Source: Streptomyces griseoruber (GTDB lineage Bacteria; Actinomycetota; Actinomycetes; Streptomycetales; Streptomycetaceae). From it: a DNA stretch of 64,000 bases. The position numbers were made by a program, and so were the translations under genes. Under the pieces are notes generated by a model. The model did not search any database. It saw nothing but the letters and a program-made list of their open reading frames with translations, and had not been told where the DNA came from. Numbering within the stretch: position 1 is the first letter of the stretch; every line of letters begins with the position of its first letter. Shown here one piece after another: positions 25,004 to 34,368 of the stretch. The DNA lies in assembly GCF_001514205.1 (NCBI RefSeq), contig NZ_KQ948770.1, positions 124,001 to 188,000 on the forward strand, read 5' to 3'.

Positions 25004-27022
25004 GTGAGGCAGACCATCGCCCCCCGCGTCCGGATGATCGTGCTGCTGTTCCTGGCGGTCACCGGCGCGCTTCTCGCCGGTGCCGGACCGGCCGCCGCGC
25101 ATGCCGCGCTGACGGGCAGCGACCCCGCGCAGGGAGTGGTGGTCGACAAGGCACCCACCCAGGTGACGCTGACCTTCTCCGAGACCGTCTCCCTGAACGA
25201 CGACTCGCTGCGCGTCCTCGACCCCAAGGGCGCCCGGGTCGACGAGGGCAAACCGTCCAACACCAGCGGCACCTCGTACGCCGTGCAGCTGCACTCGGGG
25301 CTGCCCGACGGCACGTACACCGTGACCTACCAGGTGGTGTCCGCCGACAGCCATCCCGTCGCCGGCGCCTACACCTTCTCCATCGGCTCCGCCTCGAAGA
25401 CCAGCGTCTCGGTCTCCGACCAGACGGCCGGCGGCGGGGTCGTCGGCCGGCTCTACGGCTTCGGGCGGTACATGTCGTACGCCGGCTTCATCGTGATGGT
25501 CGGCGGCGGCGCCTTCGTACTGGCCTGCTGGCAGCGCGGCAGCGGGGTACGGGCCCTGCAACGGCTGGTGGTCTCCGGCTGGCTCACGATGACCGCGGCC
25601 ACGCTGTTCCTGCTGCTCCTGCGCGGCTCCTACGCCAGCTCCGGGAAGGTCGGTGACATCTTCGACCTGGAGCTGCTCGGTCAGGTCCTCCAGACCAAGA
25701 CGGGCGCGGCGCTCGTCTCCCGGCTGCTGCTGCTCGCCGCGGCGGCGCTGTTCATCGCCGTCCTGTTCGGCGCGTACGACAAGCGCGAGGACGAGGAGAA
25801 GCGGGACCTCACCTTCGGGCTCGCGGTCGGCGGGACCGTCGTGGCCGCGGGGCTCGCGGCGAGCTGGGCCATGGCCGAGCACGCCTCGACCGGGCTGCAG
25901 CCGGGCATCGCGATGCCGGTCGACATCCTGCACCTGCTGGCGGTCGCCACCTGGCTGGGCGGGCTCGCCGCGCTGCTCGTCGCCCTGTACCGGGCGCCCG
26001 TGGACCGGCCCGTCGAGGCCGGGGCGGTCCGCCGCTTCTCCCAGGTCGCCTTCGGCAGCGTCATCGCCCTGGTCGCGACCGGCGTCTACCAGTCCTGGCG
26101 CCAGCTCGGCTCCTGGTCGGCCTTCACCGAGACCCGTTACGGCCGGCTGCTCCTGGTGAAGATCTGCCTGGTGGCCGTGCTCGTCGGCATCGCCTGGATC
26201 TCCCGGCGGTGGACGGTCCGGCTGGGGGACACGGCGGTCGTCGCCGGGGAAGCCGGGGAAGCCGGGGAAGAGGCAGAGGAGCCTGCCAAGGAGCACGTGA
26301 CCGCTCCCGCGCGGGCCGGTGAGTCCACGGACGCCGGTGAGTCCAAGAGTGCCGGTGAGTCCAAGAGTGCCGGGGACTCGAAGGGGGCCGGGGACTCGAA
26401 GGCTTCCGGCGGTGCCGGTGACGCGCGGCGGGCCGCGCAGCTCGCGCGGCAGCAGGCCGCCGTGGACACCGCGCGGGAGAAGCGGCTGCGGGACGGTGAC
26501 CCCCACCGGTTCGGGCTGCGCCGCTCGGTGCTCGCCGAGGCCGGTGTCGCCGTCGTACTTCTCGCCGTCACCACCATGCTGACCTCGACCGAGCCGGGCC
26601 GTACGGAGCTGGAGGCCGCCAAGGCCGGCTCGTCGTCCGCCTCCTCCTCGGACTCCACGGACTCCTCGGACTCCACCTCGGGTGCCCTGACGCTGGACAT
26701 GTCCTTCGACACCGGCGGCACCGACGGCAAGGGGGTCGTCAGCGTGGACATCGACCCCGCCCGGACCGGCGCCAACGAGATGCACGTCTATGTGACCCGG
26801 CCCAACGGACGCGGCTTCGACGTCCCCGAGGTCAAGGTCGCCTTCACCCTCGAAGCCAAGAACATCGGGCCGCTGCCCGTCGTCCCCGACCACATCACCA
26901 CCGGCCACTGGGCGGCGAACGGGGTGCAGATCCCGATGGCCGGCGAATGGAAGATCGCCGTGACCGTGCGGACCTCCGACATCGACCAGGTGACCGTCTC
27001 CAAGAACGCGCAGATCGGCTGA
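25004..27022 (+). CDS. CopC-CopD copper-transport fusion protein with C-terminal extracellular domain
   Basis: A 672-residue protein. A signal peptide and CopC domain come first (mature N-terminus HAALTGSDPAQG, whose first His is the Cu ligand, plus SADSHPVAG). The CopD domain of eight membrane helices follows (about 145-410; MAEHASTG and VDILHLLAVATWLGGLAALL carry conserved His). A long charged linker with repeated GESKSAG/GDSKGAG segments (about 430-470) leads to a last helix and a C-terminal domain of about 120 residues resembling YtkA/FixH-like proteins. It probably imports copper or moves it across the membrane. The GTG follows GGAAGGACCACC. Confidence 0.92.
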   Translation: MRQTIAPRVRMIVLLFLAVTGALLAGAGPAAAHAALTGSDPAQGVVVDKAPTQVTLTFSETVSLNDDSLRVLDPKGARVDEGKPSNTSGTSYAVQLHSGLPDGTYTVTYQVVSADSHPVAGAYTFSIGSASKTSVSVSDQTAGGGVVGRLYGFGRYMSYAGFIVMVGGGAFVLACWQRGSGVRALQRLVVSGWLTMTAATLFLLLLRGSYASSGKVGDIFDLELLGQVLQTKTGAALVSRLLLLAAAALFIAVLFGAYDKREDEEKRDLTFGLAVGGTVVAAGLAASWAMAEHASTGLQPGIAMPVDILHLLAVATWLGGLAALLVALYRAPVDRPVEAGAVRRFSQVAFGSVIALVATGVYQSWRQLGSWSAFTETRYGRLLLVKICLVAVLVGIAWISRRWTVRLGDTAVVAGEAGEAGEEAEEPAKEHVTAPARAGESTDAGESKSAGESKSAGDSKGAGDSKASGGAGDARRAAQLARQQAAVDTAREKRLRDGDPHRFGLRRSVLAEAGVAVVLLAVTTMLTSTEPGRTELEAAKAGSSSASSSDSTDSSDSTSGALTLDMSFDTGGTDGKGVVSVDIDPARTGANEMHVYVTRPNGRGFDVPEVKVAFTLEAKNIGPLPVVPDHITTGHWAANGVQIPMAGEWKIAVTVRTSDIDQVTVSKNAQIG

Positions 27023-27030
27023 ACCGCACC

Positions 27031-28311
27031 ATGCCTGACCAGTCCACCACCGAAGTTCATGAGCCGGCGATCACCTCCTCCGAGGAGGGGGCGACGCGGC
27101 TGACCCGGCGCAAGCTGCTCGGCACCGCCGGTGCCACCGGGCTGGTGCTCGGGGCCGCGGGCGCGACCGCCGGTTATGCGGCGGCTCCCGCCCAGGCGAC
27201 CCCGCTGTCCTCGATCGGCGCGGGGCAGGCGCCGTTTCACGTGAAACACCAGCCCGGCATCACCCAGGGTCTCCAGGCGCGAGGGCATCTGGTGGCCTTC
27301 GACCTGGCGGCCGGTGCGGGCCGCAAGGAGGCCGCCGCACTGCTGCGCCGCTGGTCGGAGACGGCCCGCCTGCTGATGGCGGGCGAGGCGGCCCCCAACG
27401 ACGACACGGACATCGCCCGGGACGCGGGGCCGTCCTCGCTGACGATCACCTTCGGCTTCGGCAACAGCTTCTTCGCGCGTACCGGTCTGGAGAAGCAGCG
27501 CCCGGTCGCCCTGGACCCGCTGCCCGACTTCTCCTCCGACCACCTCGACAAGACCCGCAGCAACGGTGACCTCTGGGTGCAGATCGGCGCGGACGACGCC
27601 CTGGTCGCCTTCCACGCCCTGCGCGCGATCCAGAAGGACGCCGGCAGCGCGGCGAAGGTCCGCTGGCAGATGAACGGCTTCAACCGCACTCCGGGCGCCA
27701 CCGCCCACCCCATGACGGCCCGCAATCTGATGGGCCAGATGGACGGCACCCGCAATCCCAAGCCGACCGAGTCCGACTTCGACGAGCGCATCTTCGTGCC
27801 CGCGAAGAGCACCAAGGACCCCGCCTGGATGGCGAACGGCTCCTACGCCGTCGTACGCCGTATCCGCATGCTCCTCGACGACTGGGAGAAGCTCTCGCTC
27901 ACGGCACAGGAGCAGGTCATCGGGCGGCGCAAGGCCGACGGGGCGCCGCTGACCGGGGGCGGTGAGACGACCGCGATGGACCTGGAGAAGACCGACGCGA
28001 ACGGCGATCTGGTCGTCCCGCTCAACGCGCACGCCCGGATCACCCGGCCCGATCAGAACGGCGGCGCGGCCATGCTGCGGCGGCCCTTCTCCTTCCACGA
28101 CGGCATCGACCCGGACGGCACCCCCGACGCGGGCCTGCTGTTCGTCTGCTGGCAGGCCGACCCGCTGCGCGGTTTCGTCACCGTCCAGCGCAAGCTGGAC
28201 CGCGGGGACGCCCTGTCGAAGTACATCCGCCATGAGTCGAGCGGCCTCTTCGCGGTGCCCGGCGGCGCGGCGGCGGGGGGATATGTGGGGCAGGCGTTGC
28301 TGGAAGGGTGA
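27031..28311 (+). CDS. dtpA: Tat-exported dye-decolourising peroxidase
   Basis: A 426-residue heme peroxidase of the DyP class. A twin-arginine leader (TRRKLLGTAG, residues 25-34) precedes the mature domain. The distal motif GQMDG (Asp238) and the likely proximal heme ligand His in LNAHARIT are present. The S. lividans homologue DtpA receives copper-pathway cofactors and works with the copper oxidase GlxA in glycan deposition during development. Start ATG lies eight bases after the CopC-CopD stop, so it probably ends the copper operon. A perfect parS site lies within the coding sequence at 27234-27247 and encodes the peptide FHVK (residues 69-72). Confidence 0.93.
   Translation: MPDQSTTEVHEPAITSSEEGATRLTRRKLLGTAGATGLVLGAAGATAGYAAAPAQATPLSSIGAGQAPFHVKHQPGITQGLQARGHLVAFDLAAGAGRKEAAALLRRWSETARLLMAGEAAPNDDTDIARDAGPSSLTITFGFGNSFFARTGLEKQRPVALDPLPDFSSDHLDKTRSNGDLWVQIGADDALVAFHALRAIQKDAGSAAKVRWQMNGFNRTPGATAHPMTARNLMGQMDGTRNPKPTESDFDERIFVPAKSTKDPAWMANGSYAVVRRIRMLLDDWEKLSLTAQEQVIGRRKADGAPLTGGGETTAMDLEKTDANGDLVVPLNAHARITRPDQNGGAAMLRRPFSFHDGIDPDGTPDAGLLFVCWQADPLRGFVTVQRKLDRGDALSKYIRHESSGLFAVPGGAAAGGYVGQALLEG
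27234..27247. promoter_or_regulatory. parS (ParB-binding) site inside dtpA
   Basis: GTTTCACGTGAAAC is the exact 14-bp core of bacterial parS. It lies in the dtpA reading frame. The chance of a perfect copy in GC-rich DNA is low, and four more related sites occur in the window. Confidence 0.9.
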
Positions 28312-28445
28312 GGTGGGGGTCATGGGGCTGGCCGGTTCTCCGGTCTGGTCCAACGCGCGCGCCCGGGGTTACGCGGATTCATTCGTGGGAGGGGTGCTCG
28401 TGAGACAGCGGTCCGTGGTCCCGCAAGGGCCATTAGGGTGAGGTC

Positions 28446-29378
28446 ATGCCAGCGAGCTATGCGTATCTCGGTCCCGAGGGCACCTTCACGGAGGTCGCCC
28501 TGCGCACGCTTCCGGAGACCGCCACCCGGCAGCTGATCCCCTATGTGTCGGTGCAGTCGGCGCTCGACGCGGTGCGCGGTGGCGAGGCCGAGGCCGCGTT
28601 CGTGCCGATCGAGAACTCCGTCGAGGGCGGGATCACCACCACCCTGGACGAGCTGGTAGCGGGCGAGCCGCTGATGATCTACCGCGAGGTGCTGCTGTCG
28701 ATCACCTTCGCGCTGCTGGTGCGGCCCGGCACCGCGCTGTCGGACATCAAGACGGTCTCCGCGCATCCGGCCGCCCAGCCCCAGGTGCGCAACTGGCTGA
28801 AGGCGAACCTCCCCGAAGCCGTCTGGGAGTCGGCCGCCTCGAACGCGGACGCCGCCCGGCTGGTCCAGGAGGGCCGCTACGACGCCGCCTTCGCGGGCGA
28901 GTTCGCGGCCTCCCGGTACGGCCTCGCCGCCCTGGAGACCGGGATCCACGACGCCGAGAACGCCCAGACCCGGTTCGTGCTCGTCGGCCGACCCGCCCGG
29001 CCGGCGGCACCGACGGGCGCGGACAAGACGTCGATCGTGCTGTGGCAGCGCGACGACCACCCCGGCGGGCTGCGCGATCTGCTGGGCGAGTTCGCCACCC
29101 GTGGCATCAACCTCATGGTGCTGCAGTCCCGGCCGACGGGCGCCGGCATCGGCAACTACTGCTTCTGCATCGACGCCGAGGGGCACATCACCGACCGCCG
29201 GGTGGCGGACGCGCTGATGGGGCTGAAGCGGATCTGCCGCGATGTGCGCTTCCTCGGCTCGTACCCGCGCGCGAACGTGACCGCGGCGGACGTACCCGCT
29301 CCGCTGACCGGGACTTCGGACAGCGCGTTCGTGGCGGCGGCCGACTGGGTCGCGCGCTGCCAGGACGGTCGGTTCTAG
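28446..29378 (+). CDS. pheA: Prephenate dehydratase
   Basis: A 310-residue monofunctional prephenate dehydratase converting prephenate to phenylpyruvate in phenylalanine synthesis. The catalytic domain covers about 1-185 (YLGPEGTFTEVAL, PIENSVEGGITTTLDEL, and AAFAGEFAASRYGL). An ACT regulatory domain at about 200-280 includes TRFVLVGR just before it, HPGGLRDLLGEFATRGINL and the ESRP-like LQSRPTG, so feedback inhibition by phenylalanine is expected. No chorismate mutase domain. The ATG directly follows GAGGTC. The next 563 bp are non-coding. Confidence 0.96.
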   Translation: MPASYAYLGPEGTFTEVALRTLPETATRQLIPYVSVQSALDAVRGGEAEAAFVPIENSVEGGITTTLDELVAGEPLMIYREVLLSITFALLVRPGTALSDIKTVSAHPAAQPQVRNWLKANLPEAVWESAASNADAARLVQEGRYDAAFAGEFAASRYGLAALETGIHDAENAQTRFVLVGRPARPAAPTGADKTSIVLWQRDDHPGGLRDLLGEFATRGINLMVLQSRPTGAGIGNYCFCIDAEGHITDRRVADALMGLKRICRDVRFLGSYPRANVTAADVPAPLTGTSDSAFVAAADWVARCQDGRF

Positions 29379-29941
29379 AACCGCCGCAGGGCGAGTCCGG
29401 TCCGGTCCTCCCTCCACATCTTCGTTATCCACAGAAGTTATCCACAGGTGGGCTTCTCGACCTGGGGACAAGTCGACAACGAAGTGCCATCCAGTCGACA
29501 AATCGCCCTGGAGGGTCCAAGCAGGTCCACAGCCACGCACATCACCCTTCGTCCACCCGTTTCCTTCGATCAATCCTTTGGGGCGACCCATTTCCACTCG
29601 AAAGTGGGGGTGGCGGGCGTCAGGGACGGCAATTCCTCGTGCCGTCGAGGCATCTCGGAATGATCGAGTCCGATGTCCACAGACCTTTCGCACACCCTGT
29701 GGATAACTCACTCGGGGTGTGGACCCCTGTGGACAACCCCGCACCCAAGTCCCGCTCCGCGCAAGGAAATCGAGTCAATGCGACGCCCGTCACATGCCCC
29801 GTCCCAGGGAATGAGACACTTTTCCTTGACACGTTCGGCAATTCCCTCATAACGGAACGTAAGCCGTGATTCGGAACGTTCGGCGCGCGGTTCGGAATAG
29901 TGAGTCGTGAGCCGCAACCACGCACCGGTAGCCTTGACCGC
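29379..29941. other. pheA-serS intergenic region with DnaA-box cluster
   Basis: A 563-bp non-coding region of lower GC than the surroundings. TTATCCACA occurs at 29425-29433 and 29438-29446, CCCTCCACA at 29410-29418, and on the other strand TTATCCACA at 29698-29706, GGGTCCACA at 29718-29726 and TTGTCCACA at 29728-29736. Several weaker matches lie between. The arrangement of convergent groups resembles the DnaA-box clusters described outside oriC in Streptomyces. No ORF is convincing. Confidence 0.75.
29826..29855 (+). promoter_or_regulatory. Candidate serS promoter
   Basis: TTGACA at 29826-29831 matches the -35 consensus exactly. A poor -10 (CATAAC or TAACGG, 16-18 bp away) follows. It would start transcription about 80 bp before the serS GTG. 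Confidence 0.45.
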
Positions 29942-31219
29942 GTGATTGACCTTCGCCTGCTCCGTGAGGACCCCGACCGTGTGCGCGCCTCCCAGCGCGC
30001 CCGTGGAGAGGACGTCGCGCTCGTCGACGCTCTCCTGTCCGCCGACGAGCGGCGCAGGTCGTCCGGCGTCCGCTTCGACGAACTGCGCAACGAACAGAAG
30101 TCGCTCGGCAAGCTGATCCCCAAGGCCTCCGCCGAGGAGAAGGCCGAACTGCTGAAGCAGGCCGGCCAGCTCGCCGCCGACGTCAAGGCAGCCGACGCCG
30201 AGCGCGACGCCGCCGACGCCGAGACCCAGGAGCTGCTGCTCAGGCTCGGCAACCTCGTCCACCCCGACGTGCCCGTCGGCGGCGAGGAGGACTTCGTCAC
30301 CCTCGAGACGCACGGCACGATCCGTGACTTCGGCGCCGAGGGCTTCGAGCCCAAGGACCACCTGGAGCTCGGCCAGCTGCTCGGCGCGATCGACGTCGAG
30401 CGCGGCGCGAAGGTCTCCGGCTCCCGCTTCTACTTCCTGACCGGCGTGGGCGCACTGCTGGAGCTGGCCCTGGTCAACGCGGCGATCGCGCAGGCCACGG
30501 CGGCCGGCTTCACACCGATGCTCACCCCGGCCCTGGTGCGCCCCCAGTCGATGGCGGGCACCGGCTTCCTCGGCCAGGCGGCCCAGGACGTCTACCACCT
30601 CGACAAGGACGACCTCTATCTGGTCGGCACCTCCGAGGTCCCGCTCGCCGCGTACCACATGGACGAGATCATCGACGCCGAGCGCCTTCCGATGCGCTAC
30701 GCGGGCTTCTCGCCCTGCTTCCGCCGCGAGGCCGGTTCGCACGGCAAGGACACCAAGGGCATCTTCCGCGTCCACCAGTTCGACAAGGTCGAGATGTTCT
30801 CCTACGTCCACCCCGACGACTCGGAGGCCGAGCACCAGCGTCTGCTGGAGTGGGAGAAGCAGTGGCTGACCTCGCTGGAGCTGCCGTTCCGGGTGATCGA
30901 CGTCGCCACCGGTGACCTCGGCTCCTCGGCCGCCCGCAAGTTCGACTGCGAGGCGTGGATCCCGACCCAGGGCAAGTACCGTGAGCTGACCTCGACCTCG
31001 GACTGCACCGAGTTCCAGTCCCGCCGGCTGTCGATCCGACTCCGCGAGGGCAAGCAGGTCCGCCCCCTGGCCACGCTCAACGGCACCCTGTGCGCCGTGC
31101 CGCGCACGATCGTCGCCATCCTGGAGAACCACCAGCAGGCCGACGGTTCGGTGCGGGTGCCCGAGGTGCTGCGCCCCTACCTCGGCGGCCGAGAGGTCCT
31201 GGAGCCGACCGCCAAGTGA
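29942..31219 (+). CDS. serS: Seryl-tRNA synthetase
   Basis: A 425-residue class II aminoacyl-tRNA synthetase charging tRNA-Ser. An N-terminal coiled-coil arm covers about 1-105 (rich in Glu/Lys/Ala) and binds the long variable arm of the tRNA. The catalytic core has TSEVPLAAYH, motif 2 FRREAGSHGKDTKG and motif 3 LNGTLCAVPRTIVAILENHQ. GTG at 29942 is chosen because conservation begins with MIDLRLLREDPDRVRASQRA-like sequence (read in parts). A HAD phosphatase gene overlaps its stop. Two tRNA-Ser genes lie elsewhere in the window. Confidence 0.97.
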   Translation: MIDLRLLREDPDRVRASQRARGEDVALVDALLSADERRRSSGVRFDELRNEQKSLGKLIPKASAEEKAELLKQAGQLAADVKAADAERDAADAETQELLLRLGNLVHPDVPVGGEEDFVTLETHGTIRDFGAEGFEPKDHLELGQLLGAIDVERGAKVSGSRFYFLTGVGALLELALVNAAIAQATAAGFTPMLTPALVRPQSMAGTGFLGQAAQDVYHLDKDDLYLVGTSEVPLAAYHMDEIIDAERLPMRYAGFSPCFRREAGSHGKDTKGIFRVHQFDKVEMFSYVHPDDSEAEHQRLLEWEKQWLTSLELPFRVIDVATGDLGSSAARKFDCEAWIPTQGKYRELTSTSDCTEFQSRRLSIRLREGKQVRPLATLNGTLCAVPRTIVAILENHQQADGSVRVPEVLRPYLGGREVLEPTAK

Positions 31220-32034
31220 GCAGCACATCTCCCTCCGGGGGGTTCCCCTACCGGTTGATCGCGACCGACCTCGACGGAACGCTCCTGCGCTCCGACGAGT
31301 CGGTCTCGCGGCGCACCCGTGACGCGCTCGCCGCCGCCACCGCGGCGGGCGCGGCGCACATCGTCGTCACCGGCCGCGGGGTCCCCTGGACCCGGCACAT
31401 CCTCGACGACCTCGGCTACGAGGGCCTCGCGGTCTGCGGCCAGGGCGCCCAGGTGTACGACGCCGGCGAGCACCGGCTGCTGACCTCGGTGACCCTGGAC
31501 CGGCAGCTCGCCGGGGTGGCCCTCGCGAAGATCGAGGCGGAGGTCGGCCCGCTGTACCTGGCGGCGAGCCGGGACGGGCTGGACGGCGATGTGCTGGTCG
31601 GGCCCGGCTACTCGGTCACCGGCAGGCTGCCCTCGACGCCCTTCACGGACGCGTCCGATCTGTGGGCCGCGCCGCTGAGCAAGATCTACATACAGCATCC
31701 GACCCTCACGGACGACGAGCTGGCCGAGGCCGCGCACCGGGCCGCGGGCGGTTTCGTGACCGTCGCGATGGCCGGCGAGGGCATCGTGGAGCTGCTGCCC
31801 CTGGGGCTGTCCAAGGCGACGGGGCTCTCCCTGGCGGCTCGTCGGCTGGGTGTGAAGGCCGCCGAGACCATCGCCTTCGGCGACATGCCCAATGACCTTC
31901 CCATGTTCGCGTGGGCCTCGCGGGGGGTGGCCATGGCCAACGCCCATGAGGAACTGAAGGCCGTCGCCGACGAGGTGACGTCCTCGAACGAGGAGGACGG
32001 GGTCGCGGTGGTCGTGGAGCGTCTGCTCGGCTGA
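31216..32034 (+). CDS. HAD-superfamily hydrolase, Cof type
   Basis: A 272-residue phosphatase of the HAD IIB (Cof) group. Motif I is IATDLDGTLLRSD, motif II VVTGRG, and motif III/IV lies in the segment LSKATGLSLAARRLG and FGDMPNDLPMF. The cap is the alpha/beta type. It probably dephosphorylates sugar phosphates or related metabolites. GTG overlaps the serS stop (GTGA), so translation is coupled. A paralogue occurs at 40718-41587. Confidence 0.93.
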   Translation: MSSTSPSGGFPYRLIATDLDGTLLRSDESVSRRTRDALAAATAAGAAHIVVTGRGVPWTRHILDDLGYEGLAVCGQGAQVYDAGEHRLLTSVTLDRQLAGVALAKIEAEVGPLYLAASRDGLDGDVLVGPGYSVTGRLPSTPFTDASDLWAAPLSKIYIQHPTLTDDELAEAAHRAAGGFVTVAMAGEGIVELLPLGLSKATGLSLAARRLGVKAAETIAFGDMPNDLPMFAWASRGVAMANAHEELKAVADEVTSSNEEDGVAVVVERLLG

Positions 32035-32050
32035 GGTTTGCCATGTCTTG

Positions 32051-32138
<88 letters not shown>

Positions 32139-32377
32139 GGGTGGGCGGCCCACGCGAGAGCGACATCGCGTGCTCGAAGCGGCCGCCCCGGGCAGCTCCC
32201 CGTGCGACTTGGGCTTCACGGAGGGGTAACTACTCCGAAGCCCGCCGCCGGCTGCCCTGTCGGGAGCTGGACGTACTGCCGTGCATGGACATCGCCCCGC
32301 TCCTCTCCCAGCTCGTGGTGGACGACAACCACTGTGCCCGGTGCGCGAGTTGGGCGCCACTGAATAAAACAGGTGTG

Positions 32378-32620
32378 CTACCGGCGGCGCCACCTGCGGC
32401 GGCGGGCCTTGCTGAAGAACCATCCGGCGGGCGGCTCGTCGGAGCGCCACGGCTGTGGCTCGGGCTCCTGGGCGCGCCAGCGTGCGGCGAGCATCCGGGC
32501 CCGGGCGGACGGCTCGGACGTCTCGGCGGCCCGGACGAAGTCCCCGTCCAGGACGAGGTCGTCCCAGATCTCGTCTCCCGATTCCTCGCGGCCGCCGCGC
32601 TGTGACGTCTTGTCTGCCAT
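32378..32620 (-). CDS. Small conserved hypothetical protein with Arg-rich tail
   Basis: An 80-residue soluble protein. The first half is acidic (ESGDEIWDDLVLDGDFVRA) and the last ten residues are nearly all Arg/Lys/Trp (ARRRRWRRR). The ATG has GGAGG six bases upstream. It follows the ABC transporter operon on the same strand. No family was recognised; the clear site and codon bias favour a real gene, possibly nucleic-acid binding because of the tail. Confidence 0.75.
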   Translation of the reverse strand: MADKTSQRGGREESGDEIWDDLVLDGDFVRAAETSEPSARARMLAARWRAQEPEPQPWRSDEPPAGWFFSKARRRRWRRR

Positions 32621-32726
32621 CCCCGGCCTCCTGACCTTCTGATGGGCCGCAGTCCTTCGGCCCAGTGTGCCCGGGAGGAGGTGAAGCCACCGTCAGGAGC
32701 GACGGCGGCCGCACTCCCCGCCCCTT

Positions 32727-33446
32727 CTACTCCTCGCCCGCCAGGGTCAGCGCCCGCAGCTTCTGTCCCGCGTACCAGGTGGCCAGGACGGTCACCGCGA
32801 CCAGCAGCACGGTCGCCGTCGTCAGCCCGACGTCCGAGGTGACCAGGTCCCCGCCGGCCACCTTGTGGGCGACGGCCAGCGACCACTGCTGGACGCTGAG
32901 GGTGCGCGCGCCCGGCACCAGGGAGCCGAACAGGGCCTCCCAGACCAGGGCGTAGACGAGTCCGAAGACCACCGCGTGCCGGGACACCGTGCCCAGCAGC
33001 AGGAAGAGTGCCGCGTAGGCGATGGAGGAGACCAGGGCCGCGACCGTGTAGGCCACGGCGATCTGCTGACCGTTGCCGTTGAGGATGAACCCGGCGATCA
33101 GCGTCGGCAGGGCCGAGAACACCATCGTCACCGCGACCGCCACGATCAGCTTGGTGAAGATGATCGTCGGCCGCTTGATCGGCTTGGACAGCAGGTACAC
33201 CACGGAGCCGTCGTCGATCTCCGGGCCGATCGCGCCGGTGCCGGCGATGACACCGATGATCGGCACCATCGTGGCCAGCCCGAGCCCGCCCAGCAGGTCG
33301 GCGGCCGTCTGGTCGTCGGCGCCGGTCAGGGCCCGTACGACCACGGAGATCACGATCAGCAGCAGGGGCAGGGCGCCCAGGATGAGGGCCCGACGGCGGC
33401 CGAGCAGGGCCCGGTAGGTGAGCCGGGCGACTGTGGGGTCGTACAT
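32727..33446 (-). CDS. ABC-2 type transporter permease
   Basis: A 239-residue polytopic membrane protein with about six helices (ALILGALPLLLIVISVVV, LLGGLGLATMVPIIGVIAGT, IVAVAVTMVFSALPTLIAGF, AYTVAALVSSIAYAALFLLL). The motif DDGSVVYLLSKPIKR is typical of ABC-2 exporters. It is the last gene of an operon with two ATPases and another permease, and pairs most likely with the ATPase 10 bp upstream. Substrate unknown; such exporters move drugs, lipids or peptides out of the cell. Confidence 0.9.
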   Translation of the reverse strand: MYDPTVARLTYRALLGRRRALILGALPLLLIVISVVVRALTGADDQTAADLLGGLGLATMVPIIGVIAGTGAIGPEIDDGSVVYLLSKPIKRPTIIFTKLIVAVAVTMVFSALPTLIAGFILNGNGQQIAVAYTVAALVSSIAYAALFLLLGTVSRHAVVFGLVYALVWEALFGSLVPGARTLSVQQWSLAVAHKVAGGDLVTSDVGLTTATVLLVAVTVLATWYAGQKLRALTLAGEE

Positions 33447-33456
33447 CTTCGGCCTC

Positions 33457-34368
33457 CTACGCCGCGACCAGGTACGAGAACACGGACTCGAGGGACTCGT
33501 CGGACGGCGAGACCGCGAGCAGCCGGATGCCGTGGTCCCTGGCGACCTTCGGCAGCAGCGTGGTGAAGCGGCCGAAGTCGACGGCCTGGATGCGCAGCGC
33601 GCCCTCGGCCAGGTCCACCTCGATGCCGGAGGTCGACGAGTCGGCGATCAGTGCGGCCGCGAGGGCGCGGTCGTCGCTGGAACGCACCAGATAGCGGTGC
33701 GGTCGGTCGGTCATCAGGCGGCGGATCCTGCGGAAGTCGCCGCTGGCCGCGTGCCGTCCGGCGACGACGACCTCGATGTGCCGGGCGAGCTGCTCGACCT
33801 CTTCGAGGATGTGGGAGGAGAACAGCACGGTGCGGCCCTCGTCGCCCATGCGCCGCAGCAGGTCCATGAGCTGCATGCGCTGGCGCGGGTCCATGCCGTT
33901 GAAGGGCTCGTCCAGCAGGAGCAGCGAGGGGTCGTGGACGAGGGCGCTCGCCATCTTCACGCGCTGGCGCATGCCCTTGGAGTAGGTCGAGATCTTGCGG
34001 TCCTGCGCGTACTCCATCTCCACCGTGGCCAGGGCCCGCTGGGCCGCCTTGTCGCCGAGGCCGTGCAGTTCGGCGTTGGCGACGACGAACTCGCGGCCGG
34101 TGAGGAAGTCGTACATCGCCTCGCGCTCGGGGACGATGCCGATGTGCTGGTAGATGGCCTCGTTGCGCCAGACCTGCTGTCCGTCGAGGGTGACGGTGCC
34201 GGTGGAGGGGGCGAGGAAGCCGCCCATCATGTTGATCAGGGTGGACTTCCCGGCGCCGTTGGGGCCGAGCAGGCCGGTGACTCCGGGGCCGATGGTCATG
34301 GTGATGTCGTTGACGGCGACCACGTTGCCGAACCAGCGGGAGACATGGTCGATGTGGAGCGTGGTCAC
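33457..34368 (-). CDS. ABC transporter ATP-binding protein
   Basis: A 303-residue ABC ATPase. Walker A is GLLGPNGAGKSTLI, the signature is YSKGMRQRVKMA, and Walker B LLLLDEPFNGMD. The C-terminal ~90 residues form the extra domain common in ABC-2 exporter ATPases. GTG at 34368 overlaps the stop of the upstream permease (GTGA). It energises the permease that follows and perhaps the preceding one. Distinct from the other ATPase in this operon (about a third identical in the core by eye). Confidence 0.93.
   Translation of the reverse strand: MTTLHIDHVSRWFGNVVAVNDITMTIGPGVTGLLGPNGAGKSTLINMMGGFLAPSTGTVTLDGQQVWRNEAIYQHIGIVPEREAMYDFLTGREFVVANAELHGLGDKAAQRALATVEMEYAQDRKISTYSKGMRQRVKMASALVHDPSLLLLDEPFNGMDPRQRMQLMDLLRRMGDEGRTVLFSSHILEEVEQLARHIEVVVAGRHAASGDFRRIRRLMTDRPHRYLVRSSDDRALAAALIADSSTSGIEVDLAEGALRIQAVDFGRFTTLLPKVARDHGIRLLAVSPSDESLESVFSYLVAA

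Noticed and set aside
24833..26908. A 691-residue open frame on the minus strand
   Set aside because: Antisense to PCuAC and CopC-CopD, with low-complexity Gly/Arg/His composition typical of shadows.
29379..29941. T-box or leader-peptide attenuator for serS
   Set aside because: No T-box sequence, no serine-rich leader peptide and no terminator in front of the start were seen; the region is better explained by DnaA boxes and a promoter.
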